Positions 1 through 7,040 are shown, counted from the stretch's first letter. The stretch is DNA of 9,951 bases from Puia dinghuensis (GCA_026224995.1 JAMFRX010000693.1:1-9951), one strand, 5' to 3'. The notes: generated from the sequence alone by a model not told the origin. Numbers and translations: made by a program.

Positions 1-213
1 AAATGCGCTGCGGCCCGTGAGCATATCTCGGCTATGCTGCAAGGCCACGGAAGAGATATAGGAATTGCCTTGGAGCGCGGGCAGGCCGAGTGACCGGCGA
101 TGTTCATTGACAAACCGGAGAATATCCGCGGACATCGGGCGAGGGAGCGGCGGCTTCAACGACGAGAAACCCAGGAAAATCAAGACCATCAGGCAACGGA
201 AACACGTATTCAT
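1..213 (-). CDS. CAP-domain (SCP-like) secreted protein, N-terminal part
   Basis: Read on the minus strand from ATG at 213, an open frame of 71 codons runs off the window edge without a stop. Residues 8-18 form a hydrophobic stretch (LMVLIFLGFSS) after a short start with one Arg, which fits a Sec signal peptide. It is followed by a Pro-rich spacer and then by what looks like the first helix of a CAP domain: ILRFVNEHRRSLGLPALQ at about 31-48, then SVALQHSRDM at about 55-64. The pattern 'N.HR...GLP.L......A..HS.DM' is typical of bacterial YkwD/CAP proteins. Such proteins are secreted or surface-exposed, and their bacterial role is mostly unknown. The rest of the domain, including the later conserved His and Glu residues, lies outside the window. 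The gene is divergent from the glycosyltransferase gene at 315, with 101 bases between them. Family call fairly sure, function unknown. Confidence 0.75.
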   Translation of the reverse strand, partial: MNTCFRCLMVLIFLGFSSLKPPLPRPMSADILRFVNEHRRSLGLPALQGNSYISSVALQHSRDMLTGRSAF

Positions 214-314
214 GTATCTCACCATTCAATTAGTGTACCGAAATCAAGGCCGGCGTAGCCGCGAGATCGTCTCCCAGCGGGTGCGAATGATCTGGTAATC
301 GAAAATTAACTACC

Positions 315-1091
315 ATGGCTAGCCTATCCGTCATCATTATTACACACAATGAGGAAAAAAATATCGGCAGGTGCATCCGGAGCGTACAAGCCGTTGCCGA
401 TGAAGTGATCGTCATGGATTCCTATTCAAAAGACCGGACCACCCAGCTGGCGGCCGAACTCGGAGCTAAATGCTATAATAGGGTCTTTTCAGGCTATGGC
501 GATCAAAGGAACGCCGCCGTCTACATGGCTACCCATGACTACCTACTGTTCCTCGATGCGGACGAATACCTCAGCCAAGAACTGAATGACAGTATCTTAC
601 AGGAGAAAAAATGCGGCTTTCCCCTGGATGGCTATTCGATGAACCGTCTTAGCTATTACTGCGGAAGGTGGATCAGGCACGGTACCTGGTATCCCGATAG
701 GAAGCTGCGGCTCATACGCCGGGGAAAAGGCCAATGGAGCACCGAACCGGTCCATGAAGCCCTGGAAGCCGCCAAAGGCACGATGTTAGGGATCCTCAAA
801 GGCGATCTCCTGCACCTCCCATACGCCAGCCAGGAGAACCACGTAGCCAAGCTCGACCGGTACAGCACTCTGGCCGCCAAACGCATGCACCTCCAGGGGA
901 AAAAGCCAAGCACCTTCAAGATGCTGGTCAACCCCCTGTTTGCTTTCTTTTCCGACTATATCCTTCACGCCGGCTTCCTGCAAGGCATGCCGGGATTTAT
1001 GATCGCCATCCATTGCGCCTATTATACTTTTTTGAAATATTCCAAGCTCCGGCAGCTCGACCAAAATAGTAGAATGCCCGCCGAAATGTAA
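315..1091 (+). CDS. Glycosyltransferase family 2, WaaE/KdtX-like
   Basis: This 258-residue protein is a GT-A fold family 2 glycosyltransferase of the WaaE (lipopolysaccharide core beta-1,4-glucosyltransferase) type. Visible features are the N-terminal nucleotide-binding strand SVIIITHNEEKNIGRCI (5-21), the segment VIVMDSYSKDRT (31-42), the metal-binding DAD at 81-83 inside LLFLDADEY, and the acceptor-side EPVHE at 144-148, which is typical of this subfamily. The C-terminal third (about 200-245) is hydrophobic and aromatic with basic residues, suggesting membrane association at the inner face. The likely role is sugar transfer to a lipid-linked glycan or lipopolysaccharide core; donor and acceptor cannot be read from the sequence. 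The start ATG sits directly before the first beta strand, and I see no Shine-Dalgarno, as usual in this phylum. The GNAT gene starts 16 bases after its stop. Its codons look visibly less GC-rich than those of lysC or the GNAT gene. Confidence 0.88.
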   Translation: MASLSVIIITHNEEKNIGRCIRSVQAVADEVIVMDSYSKDRTTQLAAELGAKCYNRVFSGYGDQRNAAVYMATHDYLLFLDADEYLSQELNDSILQEKKCGFPLDGYSMNRLSYYCGRWIRHGTWYPDRKLRLIRRGKGQWSTEPVHEALEAAKGTMLGILKGDLLHLPYASQENHVAKLDRYSTLAAKRMHLQGKKPSTFKMLVNPLFAFFSDYILHAGFLQGMPGFMIAIHCAYYTFLKYSKLRQLDQNSRMPAEM

Positions 1092-1107
1092 TAAATTCGG
1101 GAAAATT

Positions 1108-1815
1108 ATGGAGACAGCATTGGATAACCCTGCCTGGTCGGCCCTTACCACGGAACAAGCGGCTTTTGCCCAGGGAACTCCCATGGCCCTGCGATACAAG
1201 CCGGGTATCCTGCCCTTCGTCGCCTTCGCGCCGGCAAATACCACCCAGCCCCCTGGCGCTGTGGACCCGGCCGCCCCCGCCGCGCTCGATCCCTATATCT
1301 CCACCGGCGAATCCTTCTATATCATTGGAGAAATGCCACCCCTCCCACCCCACTGGAACCTGGAGCTGGAACTGCCCTGCGCGCAGCTGCTGGCCCCGCA
1401 GAACCTCCACGGCATGCCGCAGCCCCAGGAAACCATCGTCCCGCTTGGCCAGGCGGATAAAGAAGAGATGTTCCAGCTGGTCTCCAGCATCCAACCCGGC
1501 TATTACCACCCCGACACCCGCCAGCTCGGCGATTACTACGGCATCCGCCGTGACGGCCGCCTCATCGCCATAGCAGGCGAACGCATGCGCCTCACCGGCT
1601 TCAGCGAGCTCAGCGCCGTCTGCACCCACCCGGAATATACCGGCCACGGTTATGCGCAACAGCTGATCGCCTGGCTCTGCCGCCGTCAGACCGCGGCGGG
1701 CATCACCCCCTTCTTACATGTTTCATTGGCTAACACCCGGGCCCTTCGGCTCTATATCCACCTGGGATTTCGCCATAGACGGGAGATTGTATTCCGGCGG
1801 GTGCGGAAACAGTAG
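1108..1815 (+). CDS. GNAT family N-acetyltransferase (FR47-like)
   Basis: The 235-residue product has a GNAT acetyl-CoA-binding core in its C-terminal half. Residues 168-190 (LSAVCTHPEYTGHGYAQQLI and following) contain the motif A loop TGHGYA at 178-183, which corresponds to the usual Q/RxxGxG/A pyrophosphate-binding loop. Residues 203-221 (HVSLANTRALRLYIHLGF) are the motif B strand and helix, with the typical N..A..LY..LGF. The N-terminal half begins LDNPAWSALTTEQAAFA (5-21), a pattern seen at the start of FR47-like GNAT proteins, and this supports the chosen start. A Pro/Ala-rich segment (41-62) separates the start from the rest. The substrate (small molecule or protein amine) cannot be inferred. 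The short gap to the upstream glycosyltransferase suggests co-transcription. The gene is convergent with fbp, with only 18 bases between the two stops. Confidence 0.87.
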   Translation: METALDNPAWSALTTEQAAFAQGTPMALRYKPGILPFVAFAPANTTQPPGAVDPAAPAALDPYISTGESFYIIGEMPPLPPHWNLELELPCAQLLAPQNLHGMPQPQETIVPLGQADKEEMFQLVSSIQPGYYHPDTRQLGDYYGIRRDGRLIAIAGERMRLTGFSELSAVCTHPEYTGHGYAQQLIAWLCRRQTAAGITPFLHVSLANTRALRLYIHLGFRHRREIVFRRVRKQ

Positions 1816-1833
1816 CCCACCGCTCTCATTTCG

Positions 1834-2844
1834 TCATTTTTTCAGATAGGTCTCCAGCTCTTCCATCATCAGCCGGCTGCCCACGAAGAAGGGCGAACGC
1901 TGGTGCAGCTCCGTCGGCTGGATGTCCAGGATACGCTGCCGCCCGTCGGTGGCCTTGCCCCCAGCCACCTCCGCGATGAAGGCGAACGGATTGCACTCAT
2001 ATAGCAGCCTGAGCTTTCCCCCGGGTTTGGAGACCGTTGCCGGATACAGGAAGATGCCGCCTTTAATGAGGTTGCGATGCACATCCGAGACCATCGAGCC
2101 GATGTATCGTTGCGTATAGGGACCGCCATCACTCTTCGACTTTTTTTGACAGGTGTCGATATACGCCTTTACCCCATCGGAGTACTGGAAGAAGTTGCCA
2201 TGGTTGACGGAATAGATCTTGCCCACTTCGGGGCAGGTGATATTCGGATGGCTGAGCGTGAACTCTCCGATAGAAGGGTCCAGCGTGAAGCCGTTGACCC
2301 CGCGGCGGGTAGCATACACCAGCATCGTCGAGGACCCGTATACGATATAGCCCGCCGCTACCTGGTTGCGGCCCGGCTGCAGGAAATCGGCCTTGGTGCA
2401 GGGCTTGCCCTTCTCGCTGATGCGCCGGTACACACCAAAGATGGTCCCGATGCTCACGTTGACGTCGATATTGCCGCTGCCATCCAGCGGGTCGAAGAGA
2501 CAGACGTACTTGGAGTTGTTGCTGATCTCGTCATCGAACACCACGCTGTCATCCAGCTCTTCGCTGCCGATGCCCGCGCAGCTGATGCCGTGCCTCAGCA
2601 CGCCCATGAACTGGTCGTTGGCATAGATGTCGAGCTTCTTGACGTCCTCCCCCTGCACGTTCACCGTCCCCGTATCCCCCAGTATGTCTACGAGTCCGGC
2701 CTTATTGACCTCTACGTTGATCCGTTTCGCCGCCAGGCCGATGTCACGCAGCAGGTTGCTGAGCTCCCCCGTGGAGTTGGGGATGTTGCGAAGCTGCTGA
2801 AGGGTGAACTCGTCGAGGGTGAGTATTTTTCTGTTGACGTTCAT
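1834..2844 (-). CDS. fbp: Fructose-1,6-bisphosphatase, class I
   Basis: This 336-residue enzyme hydrolyses fructose 1,6-bisphosphate to fructose 6-phosphate in the cytosol, the committed step of gluconeogenesis. Class I hallmarks are all present: GSEELDD (93-99), the metal site FDPLDG (117-122) with D118 and D121, GTIFGVYRR (133-141), GGIFLYP (262-268), LLYECNPFA (280-288) with metal ligand E283, ATDG (298-301) and HQRSPFFVGS (314-323). Length matches the family. The frame stays open upstream to 2985, but I choose ATG 2844: homology begins there, the extra 47 codons look like non-protein Arg/Gly-rich text, and a -7 promoter box at 2863-2870 would lie inside the longer version. One deviation is that the usual DGSSNID reads DGSGNID, with Gly at 124. 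The gene is divergent from lysC and convergent with the GNAT gene. Confidence 0.97.
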   Translation of the reverse strand: MNVNRKILTLDEFTLQQLRNIPNSTGELSNLLRDIGLAAKRINVEVNKAGLVDILGDTGTVNVQGEDVKKLDIYANDQFMGVLRHGISCAGIGSEELDDSVVFDDEISNNSKYVCLFDPLDGSGNIDVNVSIGTIFGVYRRISEKGKPCTKADFLQPGRNQVAAGYIVYGSSTMLVYATRRGVNGFTLDPSIGEFTLSHPNITCPEVGKIYSVNHGNFFQYSDGVKAYIDTCQKKSKSDGGPYTQRYIGSMVSDVHRNLIKGGIFLYPATVSKPGGKLRLLYECNPFAFIAEVAGGKATDGRQRILDIQPTELHQRSPFFVGSRLMMEELETYLKK

Positions 2845-2862
2845 AATGAGCCATTTGGCAGA

Positions 2863-2870
2863 CAAAAGTA
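2863..2870 (-). promoter_or_regulatory. Bacteroidota -7 promoter box for fbp
   Basis: On the minus strand this reads TACTTTTG, an exact match to TAnnTTTG. It ends 18 bases before the fbp start codon, so the leader would be only about a dozen bases. I see no TTG -33 element at the usual 17-23 base spacing. The box supports the short fbp start at 2844. Confidence 0.6.
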
Positions 2871-2987
2871 CGGGGGTGGGACCACATTTAGCGTTTTTTA
2901 GCAAATTTGGGCCGCGGAATCTACGACAACGATGCCGGCCGCCCGTGTCCTGCCGATGGATGCCGCCCGGCTTTTCGCCGGACACCC

Positions 2988-2995
2988 TATATTTG
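2988..2995 (+). promoter_or_regulatory. Bacteroidota -7 promoter box for lysC
   Basis: The sequence is TATATTTG, an exact match to TAnnTTTG, followed by CGCC and then the ATG at 3000. With transcription starting some 4-7 bases past the box, the mRNA would begin at or beside the start codon, so it would be leaderless or nearly so. No clear -33 TTG is visible upstream. Confidence 0.68.
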
Positions 2996-2999
2996 CGCC

Positions 3000-4262
3000 A
3001 TGAAAGTTTTCAAATTCGGCGGCGCCAGCGCCAGCAGCGTCGAACGTATCCGGCAGATCCCCGCAATCCTCCGCCCCTACCAGGGCCAGCGCCTGCTGGT
3101 CGTCATCTCCGCCATGGGCAAGACCACCAACGCGCTGGAAAAAGTCGCCGAAGCCTTCTACAACGGCCACCACGACGAAGCCCTGCACCTCTTCAGCCAG
3201 ATCAAAACGAGCCACCTCACCACCGCCAAATACCTCCTTATCCAGAACTACCTGGCCGCGGAAGCGCAGCTGCGTGACTTCTTCACGGAAGTGGAATGGC
3301 TTCTTCATGACAAGCCCGTCCGGGAGTATGACTACTATTATGACCAGATCGTCTGCATCGGCGAGCTGCTGAGCACGTCTATCGTCAGCGCTTTCCTGGC
3401 CGAATCCGGCATCGGCAACCAGTGGATCGACGTCCGCGACATTTTTCGCACCGACGCCAACTTCCGCGATGCCGCAATCGATATGCCCTATACCGCCCGC
3501 AAGGTGCGGGAGGAAGTGCTGCCCCTCTTCGACCAGGAGAGCATGGTCGTGACCCAGGGTTTCATCGGAGCCACCCCCGATAACGAAAGCACCACCCTCG
3601 GCCGGGAAGGGAGCGACTACACCGCCGCGGTCTTCGCCAACCTGCTGGACGCGGAAGGACAGACCATCTGGAAAGATGTTCAAGGGGTGATGAACGCCGA
3701 CCCCAAACAGTTCCCCGACGCCAAGGTGATCCGCGAGCTCAACTACGACGAGGTCATAGAGATGGCCTACTATGGCGCCCAGGTCATCCACCCCAACACC
3801 ATCAAGCCGCTGCAGAACAAAGGCATCCCGCTGTATGTAAAATGCTTCCTGGACACCTCCCTGCCCGGCACCGTGATCCATAACCAGGCAGTCAAAGGTC
3901 TCCCGCCCATCATCGTCCTCAAGCAGGAACAGGTGCTGGTACAGCTGCATTCCAAAGATTTCAGTTTTGTGGGGGAGTCTGGAACGATGAGGCTTTATGA
4001 CCTCTTTGGGCAGGTGCGGGTGAAGCCCAACCTCATGCAAAGCGGCGCCGTCAGTCTGCAGGTCTGCCTCGACGACCGCCCCGCAAAGATCGAAAAGCTG
4101 GCCCTCGCAGCCTCGGAGCTCTTCGAGGTACAGATCGAACGGTCGCTGACCCTCCTTACCATTCGCCATTACGACGCCGAAGTCCTGGCAAGGCTTACGG
4201 CAGGGCGACAGGAAGTGCTGCGGCAGCAGACACAGCAGACGGTGCAGGTGCTGATGCGTTAA
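3000..4262 (+). CDS. lysC: Aspartate kinase (monofunctional, with C-terminal ACT region)
   Basis: The 420-residue enzyme phosphorylates L-aspartate, the first step towards lysine/diaminopimelate, threonine and methionine. The amino acid kinase domain spans about 1-295: KFGGAS (5-10), VVISAMGKTTNALE (34-47), the DVRDIFRTDANF segment (144-155), VTQGFIGA (184-191), the nucleotide-binding TLGREGSDYTAA (199-210), KDVQGVMNADP (225-235) and YYGAQVIHP (257-265). About 305-420 fits a regulatory ACT-domain pair, so end-product feedback inhibition is likely; which amino acid cannot be read. There is no homoserine dehydrogenase domain, unlike ThrA/MetL. The usual KFGGTS reads KFGGAS. The frame is open from 2907, but the start at 3000 is chosen because KVFKFGG begins there and a TATATTTG box lies just upstream. 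The gene is divergent from fbp, and its stop lies 3 bases from that of the convergent L,D-transpeptidase gene. Confidence 0.95.
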   Translation: MKVFKFGGASASSVERIRQIPAILRPYQGQRLLVVISAMGKTTNALEKVAEAFYNGHHDEALHLFSQIKTSHLTTAKYLLIQNYLAAEAQLRDFFTEVEWLLHDKPVREYDYYYDQIVCIGELLSTSIVSAFLAESGIGNQWIDVRDIFRTDANFRDAAIDMPYTARKVREEVLPLFDQESMVVTQGFIGATPDNESTTLGREGSDYTAAVFANLLDAEGQTIWKDVQGVMNADPKQFPDAKVIRELNYDEVIEMAYYGAQVIHPNTIKPLQNKGIPLYVKCFLDTSLPGTVIHNQAVKGLPPIIVLKQEQVLVQLHSKDFSFVGESGTMRLYDLFGQVRVKPNLMQSGAVSLQVCLDDRPAKIEKLALAASELFEVQIERSLTLLTIRHYDAEVLARLTAGRQEVLRQQTQQTVQVLMR

Positions 4263-4265
4263 CCA

Positions 4266-5489
4266 TTAATCCTGGCCTATCATCACAGTCTGCTTCAGCC
4301 GGATCGGCACATGGGCCGTCCCATGCTCGGCAGGAGACCACTGCGGCATCCCCATAAAAGCATCTTCTATCTTCTCGTTGAGCCCGTCATTGCCGCCGCG
4401 GGTAACCTTGGCATAGACCGCCTTGCCAAGGGAGTCGATCACGTATTCCACCATGATAAAGGCCTTGGTCTGACCCGCATCCAGATCTTTTACGCCGTCT
4501 TTGCTCACCTGGTTCAAAAAGACCTGAAAGGCGTCGTTACCCCCCGGGTACACCGGCAGCCGGTCTACCGAGCGGGCCAGCTCTTCCTCATGGACGGGGT
4601 TCACCCTTTCCGGCCGAAGGTGGACCGGCTTCTTTTTGGGTGCGGCGGAAGCCACCGGCTCGACGTCGGGGATCTTGATCTCCGCCTCGCTCGTCGCTAC
4701 CTCTTCGGTGACGTATTCACCCCTGCCATTGACCATGACAAAAGGCACTTCGCGGTACTTCTCGAAGTAATAGAAGGCGCTCCGCATACTCTTGGCGAAG
4801 GGGGTATATTCGGAGAAGGTCTGCAGGTATTTGTTGAGGTATTCGACGCTGCGGCCGTTGTTGAAATTCACAGGGAAGATATGAACGGGAATAAAGTCCT
4901 CCCCCATATCCTTGGCATGGGCGCAGATGGTATAGAGCTCTTCTATCTGGTTATCGGTAATGGGGATACAGCCCGTTGTCACGCAGCTGCCATGGATGTA
5001 AATGTCGCCGCCAGGCTGGAGCGAATCGCTGAGAATGCGATCCGAAGCATTGGGATAGTTGAGCCCCAGGGAAAGATGGTACTCCGACCTGGGGTTAAAC
5101 TCATTAATATAGTAAAACCCTTCGGGCACCTGGTAATCACCAGCCATTCGCTTAGGGCCAAGCGTACCGGCCAGGGCGCATACCTTATAGGTCTTGAACA
5201 GCTTGTACTTGTCCTGCTGCGAACTTTTTACCCATACTTCCAGCTGACTGTCGTATTTGAAGGAGCGGATGTACACGAAACGGGCCGGCCAGATCAGTCC
5301 TTTTTCCTTGAACTGCTTCATCAGGGTATCTTCCTTGTGATGGAGGATGTCACCCATTTTTGGAGTAGCGCGTTGGTAGTCGATGAAACGAATGGCAGGG
5401 GCCGAGGTTTGCGCGTAGAGCCTGCCGAAGGACGAACACCCAACGATAGCCGTGTACAACAAAGCAATAAAGAAGTGTTTAGCGTGCAT
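4266..5489 (-). CDS. Exported YafK-like L,D-transpeptidase with C-terminal TonB-type domain
   Basis: The 407-residue product starts at ATG 5489 with a signal sequence. Hydrophobic residues 6-17 are followed either by a lipobox-like IVGC ending at Cys18 or by a signal peptidase I site after LYA at 24-26. The frame is open upstream to 5555, but the extra residues do not fit a signal peptide. Residues about 68-205 resemble the YkuD/YafK catalytic domain, with IYIHGSCVTTGCIPITD at 163-179; His166 and Cys174 are the expected catalytic residues. These enzymes form or cut L,D cross-links in peptidoglycan or attach proteins to it. After a Pro/Lys-rich linker (about 271-299), residues about 308-405 match the TonB C-terminal domain: LPVYPGGNDAFQVFL (311-325), VEYVIDSLGKA (347-357), MPQWSPAEHG (381-390). 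There is no TonB-like N-terminal membrane anchor with ExbBD contacts, so energy transduction is unlikely. The gene is downstream of hppD but separated from it by a terminator. Confidence 0.85.
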   Translation of the reverse strand: MHAKHFFIALLYTAIVGCSSFGRLYAQTSAPAIRFIDYQRATPKMGDILHHKEDTLMKQFKEKGLIWPARFVYIRSFKYDSQLEVWVKSSQQDKYKLFKTYKVCALAGTLGPKRMAGDYQVPEGFYYINEFNPRSEYHLSLGLNYPNASDRILSDSLQPGGDIYIHGSCVTTGCIPITDNQIEELYTICAHAKDMGEDFIPVHIFPVNFNNGRSVEYLNKYLQTFSEYTPFAKSMRSAFYYFEKYREVPFVMVNGRGEYVTEEVATSEAEIKIPDVEPVASAAPKKKPVHLRPERVNPVHEEELARSVDRLPVYPGGNDAFQVFLNQVSKDGVKDLDAGQTKAFIMVEYVIDSLGKAVYAKVTRGGNDGLNEKIEDAFMGMPQWSPAEHGTAHVPIRLKQTVMIGQD

Positions 5490-5519
5490 ACAATAGGGTA
5501 AAAAAGGCTGTTGGGCGTC

Positions 5520-5527
5520 TAAATTTA
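5520..5527 (-). promoter_or_regulatory. Possible -7 box for the L,D-transpeptidase gene
   Basis: TAAATTTA on the minus strand matches TAnnTTTG at all but the last base and lies 30 bases before ATG 5489, just past the hppD terminator. The position suits a promoter, but the match is imperfect and no spaced TTG is present. Confidence 0.3.
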
Positions 5528-5538
5528 ACCTAAAAATG

Positions 5539-5573
5539 CAAAAAACCTGCCACATTTGCTAACTATGGCAGGT
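5539..5573 (-). terminator. Rho-independent terminator after hppD
   Basis: On the minus strand, ACCTGCCA (5573-5566), a 13-base loop and TGGCAGGT (5552-5545) form a perfect 8-bp stem, followed at once by a run of six T (5545-5540). It starts 26 bases after the hppD stop and precedes the next minus-strand gene, so it separates the two transcription units. On the plus strand there is no T run after the stem, so it should act in one direction. Confidence 0.85.
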
Positions 5574-5599
5574 CTATAACACAAATTTGGGATGAAATC

Positions 5600-6733
5600 C
5601 TACAAGTTTCCCCTTGCAGACTGCTCCCGTTCGATCGCTTCAAAAAGGGCTTTGAAATTTCCCTTGCCGAAACTCTTGGCGCCCTTTCGTTGAATGATCT
5701 CGAAAAAGATCGTGGGCCGGTCCTCCACTGGCTTGGTAAAAATTTGCAATAAGTACCCTTCGTCGTCCCGGTCTACCAGGATGCCGAGCGCCTTAAGCGG
5801 CGCGAGGTCTTCGTCAATGGCGCCGACGCGTTCCAGCAGGTCTTCATAATATGAAGAAGGTATCTGCAAGAACTCCACCCCTCTATCCTGCAGCTGCGTT
5901 ACAGTCTCGACGATGTCGGCAGTGGCGAGGGCCACGTGCTGGACGCCTTCGCCCTTATAAAATTCGAGGTATTCCTCGACCTGAGAGCGCTTTTGCCCCT
6001 CGGCCGGCTCATTGATGGGGAATTTCACAAAGCCATTGCCATTGCTCATGACCTTGCTCATGAGCGCGGAGTATTCGGTGGAGATATCCTTATCGTCGAA
6101 CGACAGGATGTTGCGGAAGCCCATGACCTTCTCATAGAAGCCAACCCAGGGGTTCATCTGGTTCCAGCCGACATTTCCTACGCAGTGATCGACATACAGG
6201 AGGCCGGTAGAAGGCGGATTGTATGCGGTCTTCCACTCGCGGAAGCCGGGCATGAAACAGCCGGTATAGTTCCTGCGCTCTACGAACAGGTGGAGGGTCT
6301 CGCCATACGTATGGATCCCGCTGATGACGACCTCGCCATCTTTGTCGGCCAGCGTAATGGGCTCCATACAGCTGCGGCCACCGCGCGCCGTCGTCTCGCG
6401 CCAGGCGCCCGCGGCATCATCTACCCGAAGGGCCAGTACTTTTACCCCGTCGCCATGGATATGCGCATGCTCCGCAACGGGATGCCTGGGCCGCAGGGCC
6501 GTAGTAAAGATGAAGGTCAGCTTGTTCTGACGGACGACATACCTCACTTTTTCCTTGTCACCCGTCTCGGGGCCGCTATACGCCAGGGACTGGAATCCAA
6601 AGGCAGCCTTATAGAAGTGGGCCGCCTGTTTGGCGTTCCCAACATAGAATTCGACATAATCGGTGCCCTGGAGCGGAAGAAAGTCCGCTGCGGCAGCGGG
6701 CACACGGGTATCCGGAGCTGAAACAATAGACAT
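5600..6733 (-). CDS. hppD: 4-Hydroxyphenylpyruvate dioxygenase
   Basis: The 377-residue Fe(II) enzyme converts 4-hydroxyphenylpyruvate and O2 to homogentisate and CO2, the second step of tyrosine breakdown. It has two vicinal-oxygen-chelate halves. The N-terminal half begins GTDYVEFYVGNAKQAAHFY (23-41). The C-terminal half carries the iron ligands: His183 in LLYVDHCVGNV, His266 in GVQHVALAT, and Glu345 in TIFFEIIQRKG. Also typical are EYSALMSKVM (220-229), the IPSSYYEDL region (291-299), and the C-terminal GKGNFKALFEAIE (356-368), the lid helix. The frame is open to 6967, but I choose ATG 6733: the upstream part is not protein-like, and a short N-terminal lead of about 20 residues is normal. 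Homogentisate dioxygenase and other pathway genes are not in the window. The gene is divergent from purK and ends in its own terminator, so it is probably transcribed alone. Confidence 0.96.
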   Translation of the reverse strand: MSIVSAPDTRVPAAAADFLPLQGTDYVEFYVGNAKQAAHFYKAAFGFQSLAYSGPETGDKEKVRYVVRQNKLTFIFTTALRPRHPVAEHAHIHGDGVKVLALRVDDAAGAWRETTARGGRSCMEPITLADKDGEVVISGIHTYGETLHLFVERRNYTGCFMPGFREWKTAYNPPSTGLLYVDHCVGNVGWNQMNPWVGFYEKVMGFRNILSFDDKDISTEYSALMSKVMSNGNGFVKFPINEPAEGQKRSQVEEYLEFYKGEGVQHVALATADIVETVTQLQDRGVEFLQIPSSYYEDLLERVGAIDEDLAPLKALGILVDRDDEGYLLQIFTKPVEDRPTIFFEIIQRKGAKSFGKGNFKALFEAIEREQSARGNL

Positions 6734-6915
6734 ATAAGTATTTTTTAAGATTGAAGAGTAGGTTGGGTGGGGGCCATCAGCCTGGAACGCCGTTGGAAAG
6801 CCGGACGCGAGCCTTGGTGCGCCACGCACGTGTGAACGTCTCAAGGCGCAAAAAAGGATGCAATCGCTTGTCGCCGAAAATTTTATGAGAGTAGTCGGGA
6901 CGCATAGTTCAGCCT

Positions 6916-6923
6916 CAAAGGTA
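6916..6923 (-). promoter_or_regulatory. Candidate -7 promoter box for hppD
   Basis: The minus strand reads TACCTTTG, an exact TAnnTTTG. No TTG lies at 17-23 bases upstream; instead there is a T-rich stretch. If used, it gives a leader of about 175 bases. A weaker box, TACTCTTC at about 6758-6765, would give a short leader, so the true hppD start site is uncertain. Confidence 0.4.
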
Positions 6924-6927
6924 CAAA

Positions 6928-6941
6928 AAAAATGCATTTTT
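6928..6941. repeat. 14-bp A/T-rich palindrome between divergent promoters
   Basis: AAAAATGCATTTTT is a perfect inverted repeat centred on ATGCAT. It sits immediately upstream of the minus-strand TACCTTTG box and about 60 bases upstream of the purK -33 element. That is a suitable place for an operator, but short A/T palindromes also occur by chance. Confidence 0.35.
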
Positions 6942-6999
6942 CTATGGGGATCGTATTTTCGGCTCACCAGCGCGTATTTTTACCATCCGGCACCGGGTT

Positions 7000-7033
7000 T
7001 TGGGAATAGAATATCGAGTTTTGTCTATCTTCG
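7000..7033 (+). promoter_or_regulatory. Promoter for purK-purE
   Basis: A TTTTG (6998-7002) supplies a -33 TTG. After a 23-base spacer comes TATCTTCG (7026-7033), one mismatch from TAnnTTTG. The spacer is at the long end of the range reported for Bacteroidota. The purK ATG follows 7 bases after the box, so the leader would be zero to three bases. Confidence 0.55.
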
Positions 7034-7040
7034 ACCAAAT

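Larger units (their letters stand above)
6734..7040. other. Divergent hppD/purK intergenic region
   Basis: These 307 bases hold no convincing gene; frames extending into them from hppD and purK are upstream read-through without homology. The region contains an exact minus-strand -7 box (6916-6923), the purK promoter at its right end, a 14-bp A/T-rich palindrome at 6928-6941, and a weak GCGCC...GGCGC pair around 6820-6860. The 6734-6915 part would be an unusually long hppD leader if the minus box is used. I recognise no known riboswitch. Confidence 0.6.

Noticed and set aside
65..298. 77-codon plus-strand open frame at the left end
   Set aside because: The minus strand of 1-213 encodes a CAP-domain start with signal peptide; the plus frame is Arg/Ser-rich with no motif.
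997..1659. 220-codon minus-strand open frame opposite the glycosyltransferase and GNAT genes
   Set aside because: It spans two genes on the other strand and has low-complexity Ala/Gly/Val composition.
2077..2901. 274-codon plus-strand open frame opposite fbp
   Set aside because: It is a shadow of fbp, with no domain or promoter of its own, and it crosses the fbp promoter.
2898..4169. 423-codon minus-strand open frame opposite lysC
   Set aside because: It is antisense to an unmistakable aspartate kinase, and its translation is rich in Gly, Val and Asp with no motif.
4311..5501. 396-codon plus-strand open frame opposite the L,D-transpeptidase gene
   Set aside because: It is fully antisense to a gene with clear motifs and signal peptide, and its translation shows no recognisable domain. 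Long antisense frames are expected in GC-rich DNA.
6820..6860. GCGCC...GGCGC pair followed by AAAAAA on the plus strand
   Set aside because: A 5-bp stem with a long loop and A rather than T run does not make a terminator, and no gene ends there.
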